A stretch of 54,040 bases of DNA from Gammaproteobacteria bacterium (lineage in GTDB: Bacteria > Pseudomonadota > Gammaproteobacteria > Steroidobacterales > Steroidobacteraceae). The position numbers and the translations under genes were made by a program. The stretch spans positions 1 through 54,040 of the forward strand of contig JAGWPY010000017.1 in assembly GCA_028870275.1 (NCBI GenBank), in the 5' to 3' direction. Positions 34,557 through 44,229 of the stretch are shown here, piece by piece; within the stretch, counting starts at the first letter, position 1; each line of letters begins with the position of its first letter. The notes under the pieces were generated by a model. That model was not told the DNA's origin. It was given only the letters and a program-made list of their open reading frames with translations, and ran no database searches.

Positions 34557-36995
34557 TCAGCCGCCGCCGAACCGGTAACGGATGTGCAGCCCGAACACCC
34601 GCGGCTCATTGGTGGTCTGTCGGTGATCGTAGTTGTAGGTGTTCACGTAGACCACCGCGCGCGTGTTGTCGAGATTGGTCACATAGGCCTCGACGCTCCA
34701 GACATCGTCAGCCGTGTGCACGCCGGTACGCAGGTTCGCGATGTTGAATTGCGGCTGCAGGGAACGATTGTCGAACCGCAGATCGCTCCACATGGATCCG
34801 GTATGCGATACGTCATACTGCAGGTAACCGACCCAGTCGCGCAGGACCGGCCGCTCGTAACGCGCCGAGGCACTCGCCTTCACGTAGGGAATGAATGGCA
34901 GACGCTCGTTGCCGACCACGGGGAAATTGGCATCGGTGTAGGTGGTCCTGGTGAGCCGCGAGTCGTTGTAAGCGAGCGAGACCGACAGGGTCAGGCCCTC
35001 GACCGGGCGCGCATCGAAATTCGTCTCGGCGCCGTATACTCGTGCATCGCCGATGTTCGCGTTGAACGTGTTCGGGCAGATCGACAGGTCGTACACCGCC
35101 GCCTGGTAGCCCTTCCAGGGCATGTAATAGACCGCGCCGTTCCATCTGTACCGGCCGTCCTTGAAGAGCAGTTTCCAGCCGAGCTCGTAGCTGTCGAGCG
35201 TGTCCGGTGAGAAGCTCGCGGGCACGCCCTTCGGGTAACAGTTCGCCTCGGTGTTGAAGCCGCCGTCGCGGAAACCCTGCGCGTAGGAGAAATAATACAG
35301 ACTGGTCGGCGTCGCCTGGAAATTGACGCCGGCCTTGTAATCGATCTTCGAGGACGAGCCGTTCGCGACGCCGCTCGGAACCTTGGGCTGATAGAAATAG
35401 CCGCCCCACAGGCTTCCCGCCGAGAAACGCGAGCGAAAGTCGCGCAGGCCGAACGTGAGGCTCCAGCGGCTGGTCAGGTCCTGGGTGAGTTCTCCAAAAG
35501 CCGCGACCTGGTGGTTGTCCTGGCGCGAATCGCTGCTGTACCACTCCTCGGGCAGGGGGTTGCCACCGTAGTAGCTGATGTAGCTCGCGGCCTGGCTGCC
35601 TTGGAAGTTGATGCCCGGCATCGTGTAGAAATAGCTGTACCGGTCCTTGGTCTGTTCGTAGTACAGGCCGGCGGTCCAGTGAGTCGTGCCGCCCGGCTTG
35701 GACTGGAGTCGGACCTCGTGGGACCAGCGGAAGGTCTGCTCGTGATAGTCGTAGTAGAGCGTCGGCACGTTGCAGCCGCTGAACGTGGGCGGCGTGGTCG
35801 TCGGGTCGTAGCTCTGACAGGCGAACGCCTGTACTTTGTCGGCCGTGACCGAGGGCGTGTTGACGTACTGCGCGTACTCCGAATATTCGTTGACCTGGTG
35901 GTTCGATCGGCTGAAATAGCCGCCGGCGTAGACGAGATCGGCGATGCCGAGGTCGCCGTCGACCGTGAGCGACATGATCCGGTTGTAGCGATCCTGGGAC
36001 TCTGGACCGAAGCGCGCGACGTTGCGATCGCCATTGACGCTCGGATTCTGATCCCAGGCGCCATGCACTTTCTGGTGCTGGAAATTCGCGCTGAGCGTCG
36101 CTTTCCAGCGGTCGCCGAACTCCTGGAGCCAGGCCACCCGCCCACCGGCGTACTGCTCGTGGTTGTAGTTGTTGCCGGCCCATTCCGCGTTGGTGCTCGT
36201 GGTGCCGTTGACCCATTGACGGGTCTCGAGCAGGTTGTCGATGAACCCGCCCTTCTTGACCAGGTAGCCCGACATGCGCAGCGCCGACCGGCCGCCGCCG
36301 AACGGCAGATTGACGTAGCCCTCGACGCTGTCGTTCAGTCCTCCGCCGTCGATCTGGCCGCCGTCGAGATCCATCCCGCCCGAGAACCGGTGCGGATCCG
36401 GCTTGTTGGTGATCACCCGGATCGCGCCGGACATCGAACTTGCGCCGAACAGCGTGCCCTGGGGGCCGTTCAGCACCTCGATCCGCGCGATGTCGTAGGC
36501 ATGGAGGTCGGGGATGCCGCCGTAGTAGCTCAGCGACTGTTCGTCGAGATAATAGCCGGTGGTCGAGGTATTCTGATTGTTCGGGCTGCTGCCATCGGAT
36601 ACGCCCCGCATGAAGAACTGCTGGTACCCGGGGCCTATGCTGATGTAAGAAACCGAGGGCGCCTTGGTCGCGTAGTCCTCGAACTGCGTGATACCGAGCC
36701 GCTGCAGCGACTTCGCGTCGAACACGTCGATGCTCTCAGGAACCTTCTGCAGGTCCTCGCTGCGCTTTCGGGCGGTCACGACGATCTCGGCCAGGCTGTC
36801 CGACGGGGCGCCGGTCTGCGACTCGGCCGAGGGCGCGGCGGCGGCGTTCGCGGAGCGGGCAGCCCCTGCGCCGCCGTAGAGCGCCGTGGCGATGGCGATC
36901 TCGAGCGCCGCGGCCCCGGCGCGGCGACCGACACTCGGCCTTCTGGCGGCGCGCGCTTCGCGCCGGAGCGTTGCAACGTAGGCCGATCTGATCAT
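34557..36995 (-). CDS. TonB-dependent outer-membrane receptor
   Basis: LAEIVVTARKRSEDLQKVPESIDVFDAKSLQRLGITQFEDY; ARIEVLNGPQGTLFGASSMSGAIRVIT; C-terminal FGLHIRYRFGGG. Confidence 0.92.
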   Translation of the reverse strand: MIRSAYVATLRREARAARRPSVGRRAGAAALEIAIATALYGGAGAARSANAAAAPSAESQTGAPSDSLAEIVVTARKRSEDLQKVPESIDVFDAKSLQRLGITQFEDYATKAPSVSYISIGPGYQQFFMRGVSDGSSPNNQNTSTTGYYLDEQSLSYYGGIPDLHAYDIARIEVLNGPQGTLFGASSMSGAIRVITNKPDPHRFSGGMDLDGGQIDGGGLNDSVEGYVNLPFGGGRSALRMSGYLVKKGGFIDNLLETRQWVNGTTSTNAEWAGNNYNHEQYAGGRVAWLQEFGDRWKATLSANFQHQKVHGAWDQNPSVNGDRNVARFGPESQDRYNRIMSLTVDGDLGIADLVYAGGYFSRSNHQVNEYSEYAQYVNTPSVTADKVQAFACQSYDPTTTPPTFSGCNVPTLYYDYHEQTFRWSHEVRLQSKPGGTTHWTAGLYYEQTKDRYSYFYTMPGINFQGSQAASYISYYGGNPLPEEWYSSDSRQDNHQVAAFGELTQDLTSRWSLTFGLRDFRSRFSAGSLWGGYFYQPKVPSGVANGSSSKIDYKAGVNFQATPTSLYYFSYAQGFRDGGFNTEANCYPKGVPASFSPDTLDSYELGWKLLFKDGRYRWNGAVYYMPWKGYQAAVYDLSICPNTFNANIGDARVYGAETNFDARPVEGLTLSVSLAYNDSRLTRTTYTDANFPVVGNERLPFIPYVKASASARYERPVLRDWVGYLQYDVSHTGSMWSDLRFDNRSLQPQFNIANLRTGVHTADDVWSVEAYVTNLDNTRAVVYVNTYNYDHRQTTNEPRVFGLHIRYRFGGG

Positions 36996-37079
36996 CCCGA
37001 GCCTCCCTCGCCGAGTCACCGTGGACGCGATGCGCGTCGACGTATGTTTAGCGAAGCGCCCGGGCGCCGTCAACAAAAA

Positions 37080-37095
37080 TTATATGTGCGTATAA
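37080..37095. promoter_or_regulatory. Operator candidate C: TTATAT-GTGC-GTATAA
   Basis: 11/12 arm matches to sites A/B; ~85 bp upstream of the TonB receptor start. Confidence 0.5.
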
Positions 37096-37100
37096 CTCGA

Positions 37101-37116
37101 TGATATCTCCATATAG
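37101..37116. promoter_or_regulatory. Operator candidate D: TGATAT-CTCC-ATATAG
   Basis: 10/12 arm matches; centre 21 bp from site C. Confidence 0.35.
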
Positions 37117-37200
37117 CGAACACCCGCCGCAGGCAGCGGGCAGCAGGCCATGCGCCCGTGGCGCACCGCCCGTGCCCGGCCCGCGTCCGCGACCGGTCGA

Positions 37201-38709
37201 TCAGCCGAGATGCAACCAGGCCGATTTGGTCTGGGTGTAGGAGAGGAGTGACTCCAGGCACTTGTCGCGGCCCTGGCCGGATTGCTTGTAGCCGCCGAAC
37301 GGCTGGGTCATGTCGCCATGGTCGAAGCAGTTCACCCAGATCACCCCCGCCTCGAGGTCGCGCACGGCCTTGTGGGCGGTATTCAGGTCCCGGGTCCAGA
37401 CGGCGGCGGCAAGTCCGTAGATGGAGTCGTTTGCGACCGCCACCGCCTGCTCGATCCCGTCCACCTCGATCGCCGCCGCCACCGGCCCGAAGATCTCCTC
37501 TCGGGCGATGGTCATGCGGTTGTCGACACCGCTGAACAGTGTCGGTTCGATGAACGACCCCGGAGAATCAGGAGTGGCTCCGCCGAACTCGAGCCGGGCA
37601 CCCTCTTTCCTGCCGCGCTCGATGTAGCTCATCACCCGCGCGCAATGCGAGGAGGTCACGAGGGGCCCCAGGTTGGTCGCCGGATCGAGCGGGTCGCCGG
37701 GCCGGTAGGCGTGCTTGCCCAGCTCGACGAAGCGCGCGATGAATTCCGGGGCAATTTTCCGATCGACCAGCAGCCGCGAGCCCGCATTGCAGACTTCGCC
37801 CATGTTGCCGTAGATGCCGTTGATCGCGTAGTTCACCGCGACGTCGAGATCCGGCAGGTCCGCGAGGAAGATCTGCGGGGACTTGCCACCGCATTCGAGG
37901 CTCACCCGCTTCATGTTAGAGCGGCCGGCGTACACGAGCATCTGCTTGCCGACCTCGGTCGAGCCGGTGAAGGCGATCTTGGCCACGTCCATATGCAGGG
38001 CGAGCGGTGCGCCGGTCGCCTCGCCGAGGCCGTTGACGACGTTGAAGACCCCGGGCGGCCCACCCGCCTCGACGAACAGTTCCGCCATCAGCAGACCCGA
38101 GAGCGGCGACTGCTCAGCCGGCTTCAGCACCACGGAATTGCCGGCGGCGAGCGCCGGAGCGACCTTCCACGCCGCCATGAGCAAGGGATAATTCCACGGT
38201 ACCACGCAGCCGACCACGCCCAGCGGCTCGCGCAGGATGTAATGGAATGCATCCGCCGCGGTCGAGGTCACGGTGCCCTCGATCTTGTCGATCAGCTCGG
38301 AGAAGAAGGCGAAATTGGTGGCCGCCTGCGGAATGTCGATCGACAACATGTCGCGGATCGGCTTCCCCATGCACAGCGTGTCGAGCAGCGCGAACCGCTC
38401 GGCGTTCGCCTCGAGCAGGCGGGCGTAGTTCGCGAGCACGGCCATGCGCTCGCGCGGCGCCTTGCGGCTCCAGACTCGCGCGGCAAAACTGCGCTTGGCG
38501 GCGGCCACCGCGAGATCGACGTCGCCGGCGGCGCCCGCGCTCACCGTGCAAAAGGTCCGTCCCGTGGCCGGATTGACCACCTCGAACCGCCCGCCGCCGA
38601 TCGAGTCGACGTACTTGCCGTCGATGAAGTGCCGCGTCTCGTAGCGAAGCTTCGCAGCCTTCTGATGCCAGTCCGCCTTCGTCAGAGTAGTCAGATCCAT
38701 GTTGCGCAT
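37201..38709 (-). CDS. Aldehyde dehydrogenase (PuuC-like)
   Basis: FEVVNPATGRTFCTVSAGAAGDVDLAVAAAKRSF; VVPWNYPLLMAAWKVAPALAAGNSVVLKPAEQSPLS; LECGGKSPQIFLADLPDLDVAVNYAINGIYGNMGEVCNAGSRLLVD. Confidence 0.88.
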   Translation of the reverse strand: MRNMDLTTLTKADWHQKAAKLRYETRHFIDGKYVDSIGGGRFEVVNPATGRTFCTVSAGAAGDVDLAVAAAKRSFAARVWSRKAPRERMAVLANYARLLEANAERFALLDTLCMGKPIRDMLSIDIPQAATNFAFFSELIDKIEGTVTSTAADAFHYILREPLGVVGCVVPWNYPLLMAAWKVAPALAAGNSVVLKPAEQSPLSGLLMAELFVEAGGPPGVFNVVNGLGEATGAPLALHMDVAKIAFTGSTEVGKQMLVYAGRSNMKRVSLECGGKSPQIFLADLPDLDVAVNYAINGIYGNMGEVCNAGSRLLVDRKIAPEFIARFVELGKHAYRPGDPLDPATNLGPLVTSSHCARVMSYIERGRKEGARLEFGGATPDSPGSFIEPTLFSGVDNRMTIAREEIFGPVAAAIEVDGIEQAVAVANDSIYGLAAAVWTRDLNTAHKAVRDLEAGVIWVNCFDHGDMTQPFGGYKQSGQGRDKCLESLLSYTQTKSAWLHLG

Positions 38710-38793
38710 TCCCCTAAAGTCTGCACGGCCACCGGCCGCTTCGCCGATTATCGCCGATAACCGCCTGCGATTGGACTCGGCCGGCGAACGGGA

Positions 38794-39360
38794 TCAGTAG
38801 CGGGGGTCGTAGGGCGTGCGCGAGAAGACCGCACGGACCAGCGGCTCGAACGAGCTCAATGGGTCGGTTGGGTAATCCGGGTCGAACGAGCACTGGTCCC
38901 AGTTCTCGCAGAACGCCGCGCAGGACCGGTACCAGGGATGATCGAGGTAGCGATCGCGCGCATGGCGGTCGCCCCCCAGGTGATGGACGTAATAGTAGCT
39001 CTGGAACAGTCCATGCTGCTCGACGATCCAAGTGACCTCTTCGCGCACGTACGGGCGGATGATCGCGGCCGCGTAGGCCGCGTGATCGTAGGGAGCCAGT
39101 TCGTCGCCGAGGTCGTGGATCAGTGCGGCCGCGACCAGGTCGTCGTCCGCGCCGTCGCGGCGCGCGCGCGTGGCCGTCTGGAGACTGTGGGTGAGTCGGC
39201 TGACCGGATAGCCTTCGATCGAATGATCGAGCCGGGCGAGCGCATCGAGAATGCGCGCCGGCAATCCGGCCGCGTAGTCGCGCTCGGCCCGGTCCAGGAG
39301 TTGGTAATCCTCCCGGCTGCCGTCGGACATGCGCCGGAATCCGACCGTGGCGATGGCCAT
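38794..39360 (-). CDS. HD-domain protein, PhnZ/TmpB-like (possible diiron oxygenase)
   Basis: VSRLTHSLQTATRARRDGADDDLVAAALIHDLGDELAPYDHAAYAAAIIRPYVREEVTWIVEQHGLFQ: H...HD...H pattern in a ~190-aa protein. Confidence 0.65.
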   Translation of the reverse strand: MAIATVGFRRMSDGSREDYQLLDRAERDYAAGLPARILDALARLDHSIEGYPVSRLTHSLQTATRARRDGADDDLVAAALIHDLGDELAPYDHAAYAAAIIRPYVREEVTWIVEQHGLFQSYYYVHHLGGDRHARDRYLDHPWYRSCAAFCENWDQCSFDPDYPTDPLSSFEPLVRAVFSRTPYDPRY

Positions 39361-39376
39361 GCGCCCGACCCTGGTC

Positions 39377-40723
39377 TCAGTGGCCGGCGGCCGCCGAGGC
39401 CGGCTCGGCCAGCGCCTCGATCAGGCTCGCCTCCAGGATCTCGACCGCTTCGTCCACGTCGCTCTCGCCGATCATCAGCGGCGGCATGAAGCGCACCGTG
39501 CTCTGGCCACACGAGAGCAGCAGGAGACCGTTGTGGAATGCGCGCGTGATCACCCGGTCGCAGAGCGACTTGGCGGGCTGCCGCAGTTCGCGATCGCTCA
39601 CCAGTTCCATGCCGATCATCAGACCCTTGCCGCGCACCTCGCCGATCACCTCGTGTCGGGCGGCGAGTTCGTGCAGGCGGCGCATGAAATGCCCGCCGAC
39701 GCGCGCGGCATTCGCGCAGTACTCGGTCTCGACGAGCTCGAGGGTCGCGAGTGCCGCCGCGCAGCACAGGGGATTGCCGCCGTAGGTGTTGCCATGCGCT
39801 CCCCGCGGCCAGCGCTGCATCACCGATTTCCTCGCCGCGACCATGCCGATCGGCAATCCGGACCCGAGACCCTTGGCCAGGGTCATGATGTCGGGCGCAA
39901 CGCCCCAGTGCTCGCAGGCGAACATACGCCCGGTGCGGCCGACGCCCGACTGCACCTCATCGAAGATCAGCAGGATACCGTGGCGATCGCACAGGGTGCG
40001 CAGTCCGGCGAGGAATCCGTCCGGCGGAACGACGTAACCGCCCTCCCCCTGGATGGGTTCGACCAGGATGGCGGCGACCTCCGAGGGCGGGACGTTGCTC
40101 GCGAACAGGGTCTCCTCGATGTAACGCAGGGTCGCCTCGCCCTGGTCCGGTCCGCGAAACAGCGGCCGATAGGGGTTCGGATACGGCACGTGCGTCACGC
40201 CCGGCATCGTCGGGAAGAAGCCCTTCTGCTGGGTGTATTTGCTCGCCGTGAACGACAGCGAGCCCATCGTGCGGCCATGGAAACCGCCGAGAAAACCGAT
40301 GAACCGTGAGCGCCCGGTCGCGTAGCGGGCGAGCTTCAGTGCCGCCTCCACGCTTTCGGTGCCGGATTGGGCGAAAAAACTCATCACGGGCTCACCGAGC
40401 GGCGCGAGCGAGGCGATCCGTTCGGCGAGACGGACCTGGCCCTCGTGCCAGAAATCCGAGGAGATGTGCAGGAACCGGTCCGCCGCGTCCTTGACCGCGC
40501 CGACCACCCGGGGGTGGCTGTGCCCGGTGCTGCACACGGCGATGCCTGCGGCGAAATCCAGGAAACGGTTGCCGTCGACGTCCCATACCTCAGCCCCAAT
40601 ACCATGCGACATCACGAACGGATAGTCGCGCGGATACGAGGGGGAGACCACTTGCGCGTCGCGCTCGATCAGGGCGCGGGCGCGCGGTCCGGGCAGTGCC
40701 ATCTTGACGTGCGGGTTCTTCAC
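39377..40723 (-). CDS. Class III aminotransferase (GABA aminotransferase-like)
   Basis: FAAGIAVCSTGHSHPRVVGAVKDAADRFLH; FFAQSGTESVEAALKLARYATGRSRFIGFLGGFHGRTMGSLSFTASK; LIFDEVQSGVGRTGRMFACEHWGVAPDIMTLAKGLGSGLPIG. GTG start overlaps upstream stop. Confidence 0.88.
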   Translation of the reverse strand: MKNPHVKMALPGPRARALIERDAQVVSPSYPRDYPFVMSHGIGAEVWDVDGNRFLDFAAGIAVCSTGHSHPRVVGAVKDAADRFLHISSDFWHEGQVRLAERIASLAPLGEPVMSFFAQSGTESVEAALKLARYATGRSRFIGFLGGFHGRTMGSLSFTASKYTQQKGFFPTMPGVTHVPYPNPYRPLFRGPDQGEATLRYIEETLFASNVPPSEVAAILVEPIQGEGGYVVPPDGFLAGLRTLCDRHGILLIFDEVQSGVGRTGRMFACEHWGVAPDIMTLAKGLGSGLPIGMVAARKSVMQRWPRGAHGNTYGGNPLCCAAALATLELVETEYCANAARVGGHFMRRLHELAARHEVIGEVRGKGLMIGMELVSDRELRQPAKSLCDRVITRAFHNGLLLLSCGQSTVRFMPPLMIGESDVDEAVEILEASLIEALAEPASAAAGH

Positions 40724-42030
40724 GACCAGTCCAGTTCGCCGAGCAGCGAATCCATGAGTGCGAGGGCATCCTGGAGATCGTTCTCCTCGATCACCAGCGG
40801 TGGCGCGAGAATGATCAGGTTGCCGCGTGTCGCGAATGATACACCCCGATCCCGCGCGCGCGAGACGAATTCGCGCAGGCTCGGATGGGTCTCGGGCCAG
40901 GGGCGCAGCATCTGCCGCGTGCCACGGTCACGCACCAGCTCGACCACCGCGAACAGGCCATGACCGCCGCGCACGTCGCCGATCACGGCATGCCTCGATC
41001 GCATCGCGAGCAGCCGAGCCAGGAGTTCCCGGCCGAGGACCTTCGAGCGCTCGATGAGCCCCTCTTCGGCGTAGGCCTCGAGCGCCGCGACACCGGCCGC
41101 GCAGGACAAGGGATGTCCGCAATAGGTGAGTCCGGCATTCAGCATCCGATGCTCGAGCGGCGCGGCCACTTGCGCCGAGACGACGACCGCACCGAGCGGC
41201 AGGTGCGCGCCGGTGAGCCCTTTGGCAAGCGTCATGAGGTCCGGCCGTCCCGCCTCGCCGTGGCGCTGCCACGCGAACCATTCACCACAACGCCCGAAAC
41301 CACTCATGACCTCGTCGGCGATCAGCAACACGCCGAGGCCTGCGGTCTCGGCACGCAACAGCGGCCAGTACTCGTCCGGAGCGACGATACCGTTGGTTCC
41401 GGCATCGGGCTCCATCAGGACCGCGGCCACGGCTTGCGCGCCGAGTCGCGCGATCGTCTCGCCGATCGCGGCGACGTTGCGCCGTGCGAACGCGGCCGGC
41501 TCCTCGCCGGGGTGCGCGTCGCGATAGGCATAGGGCGGCGGCACGCGCACGACCCCGTAGAGCGCCGGATCGACCTCGACCGTGCGGCTGTCCCCGGAGA
41601 GTGCCATCGCGGCCTGGCTCGCGCCGTGATAGGAGCGCTCGCGCGTGACGATCGCGCCCGCGGGCCGCCCGCTCGCCAGGCGCGCGAAGCGTACGGCGTT
41701 TTCGTTGGCATCGGCGCCGCCGAGGGTGAAGAAGACGCGCCCGCCGGCGTACCCAGAACGCTCGAGCAGACGTTCGGCGAGCGCCGCTCGCGGCCCTGCG
41801 CCCCAGGAGGCGGTCACGAAGCAGAGCTTTTCCGCCTGATCGCGGATCGCACGCACGAGCTTCGGGTGCTGATGGCCGAGATTCATGCACTCGGCGAGGC
41901 TGCTCATGTCGAGATATTCGCGGCCGTTCTCGTCCCAGAAACGCGCGCCGCGGCCACCGACGATCGTCGGCGCGCGCCAATCGGCCTGCACGCACCAGCT
42001 GTGCAGCACGCTGAGACGTTCGGGAATCAT
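40720..42030 (-). CDS. Class III aminotransferase
   Basis: MIPERLSVLHSWCVQADWRAPTIVGGRGARFWDENGREYLDMSSLAECMNLGHQHPKLVRAI; LIADEVMSGFGRCGEWFAWQRHGEAGRPDLMTLAKGLTGAHLPLG. Confidence 0.86.
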   Translation of the reverse strand: MIPERLSVLHSWCVQADWRAPTIVGGRGARFWDENGREYLDMSSLAECMNLGHQHPKLVRAIRDQAEKLCFVTASWGAGPRAALAERLLERSGYAGGRVFFTLGGADANENAVRFARLASGRPAGAIVTRERSYHGASQAAMALSGDSRTVEVDPALYGVVRVPPPYAYRDAHPGEEPAAFARRNVAAIGETIARLGAQAVAAVLMEPDAGTNGIVAPDEYWPLLRAETAGLGVLLIADEVMSGFGRCGEWFAWQRHGEAGRPDLMTLAKGLTGAHLPLGAVVVSAQVAAPLEHRMLNAGLTYCGHPLSCAAGVAALEAYAEEGLIERSKVLGRELLARLLAMRSRHAVIGDVRGGHGLFAVVELVRDRGTRQMLRPWPETHPSLREFVSRARDRGVSFATRGNLIILAPPLVIEENDLQDALALMDSLLGELDWS

Positions 42031-42159
42031 ACGGTCTCGCCTCTCTCTGGCGCCGTTCGCGCTCCGCGCCATGTGCGCAGATGCTTTGCGTCGGCGTCAG
42101 GCGGCGATTAAGCTTGTGGCGATGCAATCTGTCAACGAGCGCGCGGACCCCCGCTTCGC

Positions 42160-43482
42160 ATGAGTCGGGAAACGTCCTCTCCGGCGCCGCGAATCGGCCT
42201 CTTGACCTGCGTGGCGCTGGTGGTCGGCAACTCGATCGGTGGCGGCGTTTATCTGCTGCCCGCATCGCTCGCGCCCTATGGCATCAACGGTCTGATCGCC
42301 TGGGTCACGGCCGCGGCCGGCGCATCCCTGCTCGCCGTGATGTACGTGAAACTGAGCCGAGCTCTGCCGAGGGCGGGCGGTCCTTACGCCTACACGCGCG
42401 AGGCCTTTGGTCCCTTGCCGGCCTTCCTGGTCTCCTGGGGGTACTGGATCTCGATCTGGGTCGGCAACGCGGCGATCGTCGTGGGCGGAGTCAGCTACCT
42501 CGGCGCACTCTACCCGGCCATCGACCACAGGCCCGGCGCGGCGCCGCTCCTCGCCATCGCCGTGCTCTGGTCGCTCACCATCGTGAACTGCCGCGGCATC
42601 GCCGCCTCTGGCCGCGTACAGGCGGTGTCGGTGGTCCTGAAGGTGCTGCCCCTGATCGCGGTGGCGATCGCAGCCCCGTTCGCGCTACGCGAAGGGCAAT
42701 TCGGCGACCTGCGCGCCGCGACGCCGGCGAGCTTCGACGCGGTCACGACGGCCGCGACCATGACCCTGTTCGCGCTGATCGGTCTCGAGTCCGCCACCAT
42801 TCCGGCCGACAAGGTCAGAGATCCGCAACGCACCGTGCCCGCCGCGACCCTGATCGGCGCTCTCGCCACGATCCTGATCTGCGCTCTGGCCTGCACCGCG
42901 GTTCTGCTGATCCTGCCCTCCGCGGAACTCGCCCGTTCGAGCGCACCCTTCGTCGACCTCTCGGTCAGGCTTTGGGGCGCGTGGAGCGGTCCCCTGGTCG
43001 CCGGGCTCGCCGCGGTCAGCGCGTTCGGCGCCTTGAACGGCTGGATCCTGTTGCAAGGCGAGTTGCCGTACGCGATGGCGAAGGCGGGAGCCTTTCCGGC
43101 GTTCTTCGCCCGCACCTCACGGCGCGGCGCGCCGGTTGGCGCTCTGGTGTTCGGCAGCGTGCTGGTGACCGCGCTTCTGCTGACCAATTTCCGTCAATCG
43201 ATGGTCAGCGTGTTCACGTTCATGATCCTTCTGTCGACGACCGCATGCGTACTCATGTACGGCGTCTGCGCGCTCGCGCTGGTGCGGCTCTCGTGGAACG
43301 GACGCATCCGCACCGCCTCAGGCAACGCTCGCGCCGGCCTCGTCGCCTTAGGGGGCGCCGCGGCGCTCTATTCGCTGTGGGCGATGATCGGCGCCGGCCG
43401 CGAAGCGAACCTCTGGGGCCTCGCCTTGCTCGCCGCCGGCCTGCCGTTCTATTACGGGATCAGGAAGCCGAGCGCGCCTTGA
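42160..43482 (+). CDS. APC-superfamily amino acid permease
   Basis: IGLLTCVALVVGNSIGGGVYLLPASLAPYGINGLIAWVTAAAGASLLAVMYVKLSRALPRAGGPYAYTREAFG; multiple TM segments. Confidence 0.88.
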   Translation: MSRETSSPAPRIGLLTCVALVVGNSIGGGVYLLPASLAPYGINGLIAWVTAAAGASLLAVMYVKLSRALPRAGGPYAYTREAFGPLPAFLVSWGYWISIWVGNAAIVVGGVSYLGALYPAIDHRPGAAPLLAIAVLWSLTIVNCRGIAASGRVQAVSVVLKVLPLIAVAIAAPFALREGQFGDLRAATPASFDAVTTAATMTLFALIGLESATIPADKVRDPQRTVPAATLIGALATILICALACTAVLLILPSAELARSSAPFVDLSVRLWGAWSGPLVAGLAAVSAFGALNGWILLQGELPYAMAKAGAFPAFFARTSRRGAPVGALVFGSVLVTALLLTNFRQSMVSVFTFMILLSTTACVLMYGVCALALVRLSWNGRIRTASGNARAGLVALGGAAALYSLWAMIGAGREANLWGLALLAAGLPFYYGIRKPSAP

Positions 43483-44044
43483 CCGTGCGCGGCGCGGCCG
43501 AGTGCGCTTCCTGAGCCTTCTCCGCGAGCTGTCTCTCGAGGCGCGCCCTCGAGGCGAGCGCGCGCACGATGAAGCGGTGGTCCGCGGTTTTCTCGACCAC
43601 CAGCAAGTGCGTGAGCTGTTCGTGCCTGAGCGCTTCGAGCAAGGTGGCCGCGCGCGCCTGCTGGAGGTCGGTCCACTCCACCGCACGCAGTTCGGCCCAG
43701 GGGGTCATGACATGGCCGACCCGGATGTCGCTGTGATGCTCGTAGGTCGAGTTTCTGAGGAACTGCAGCGGCCGCTCGCCTTGGATGTCGTAGGAGGTGA
43801 TCAGCCCGGCGATCTTGCGATCGCGCACGACCAGCAGCGCGCGCACGCCGAAGCGGATCATGTCCTCGAGCGCCGCGTCAATCGAACGCTCCTCTTCGAC
43901 CGTGATCGGCGCCTCGCGCGTGAAGTCCGTGACCGCGAGGATCGCCGGATCGTCGCCGCTCAGCGAGCGGCCATCGGCGGCCGATCGTTGCGGCAGCACG
44001 CCCTCGCCGGCAAGTTTCGCCGGCATCAATGGCAGGGATTGCAT
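43460..44044 (-). CDS. CBS-domain protein
   Basis: REAPITVEEERSIDAALEDMIRFGVRALLVVRDRKIAGLITSYDIQGERPLQ...VGHVMTPWAELRAVEW...LLVVEKTADHRFIVRALASRARLERQL. Confidence 0.78.
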   Translation of the reverse strand: MQSLPLMPAKLAGEGVLPQRSAADGRSLSGDDPAILAVTDFTREAPITVEEERSIDAALEDMIRFGVRALLVVRDRKIAGLITSYDIQGERPLQFLRNSTYEHHSDIRVGHVMTPWAELRAVEWTDLQQARAATLLEALRHEQLTHLLVVEKTADHRFIVRALASRARLERQLAEKAQEAHSAAPRTVKARSAS

Positions 44045-44229
44045 GATGGCTCGTTTCCTTCTTGTCGTGGCTTTCGTCCCGTTTGAGTGGACCACACCCG
44101 GGAGCGGGTGTTCCCGCAAAATGCCGTCCGTGGACTCGGGCGACGCCCGGGCGAGGACCCATGCCGCGCTGCGGGGCCGCGCATGCTATATTCAAACAGT
44201 TCTCGGTCCGCCGCGTCGTCCAAATTGGC

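Noticed and set aside
32513-34609. 698-aa minus-strand ORF opposite the S33 hydrolase
   Set aside because: Shadow ORF; the plus-strand hydrolase has clear catalytic motifs.
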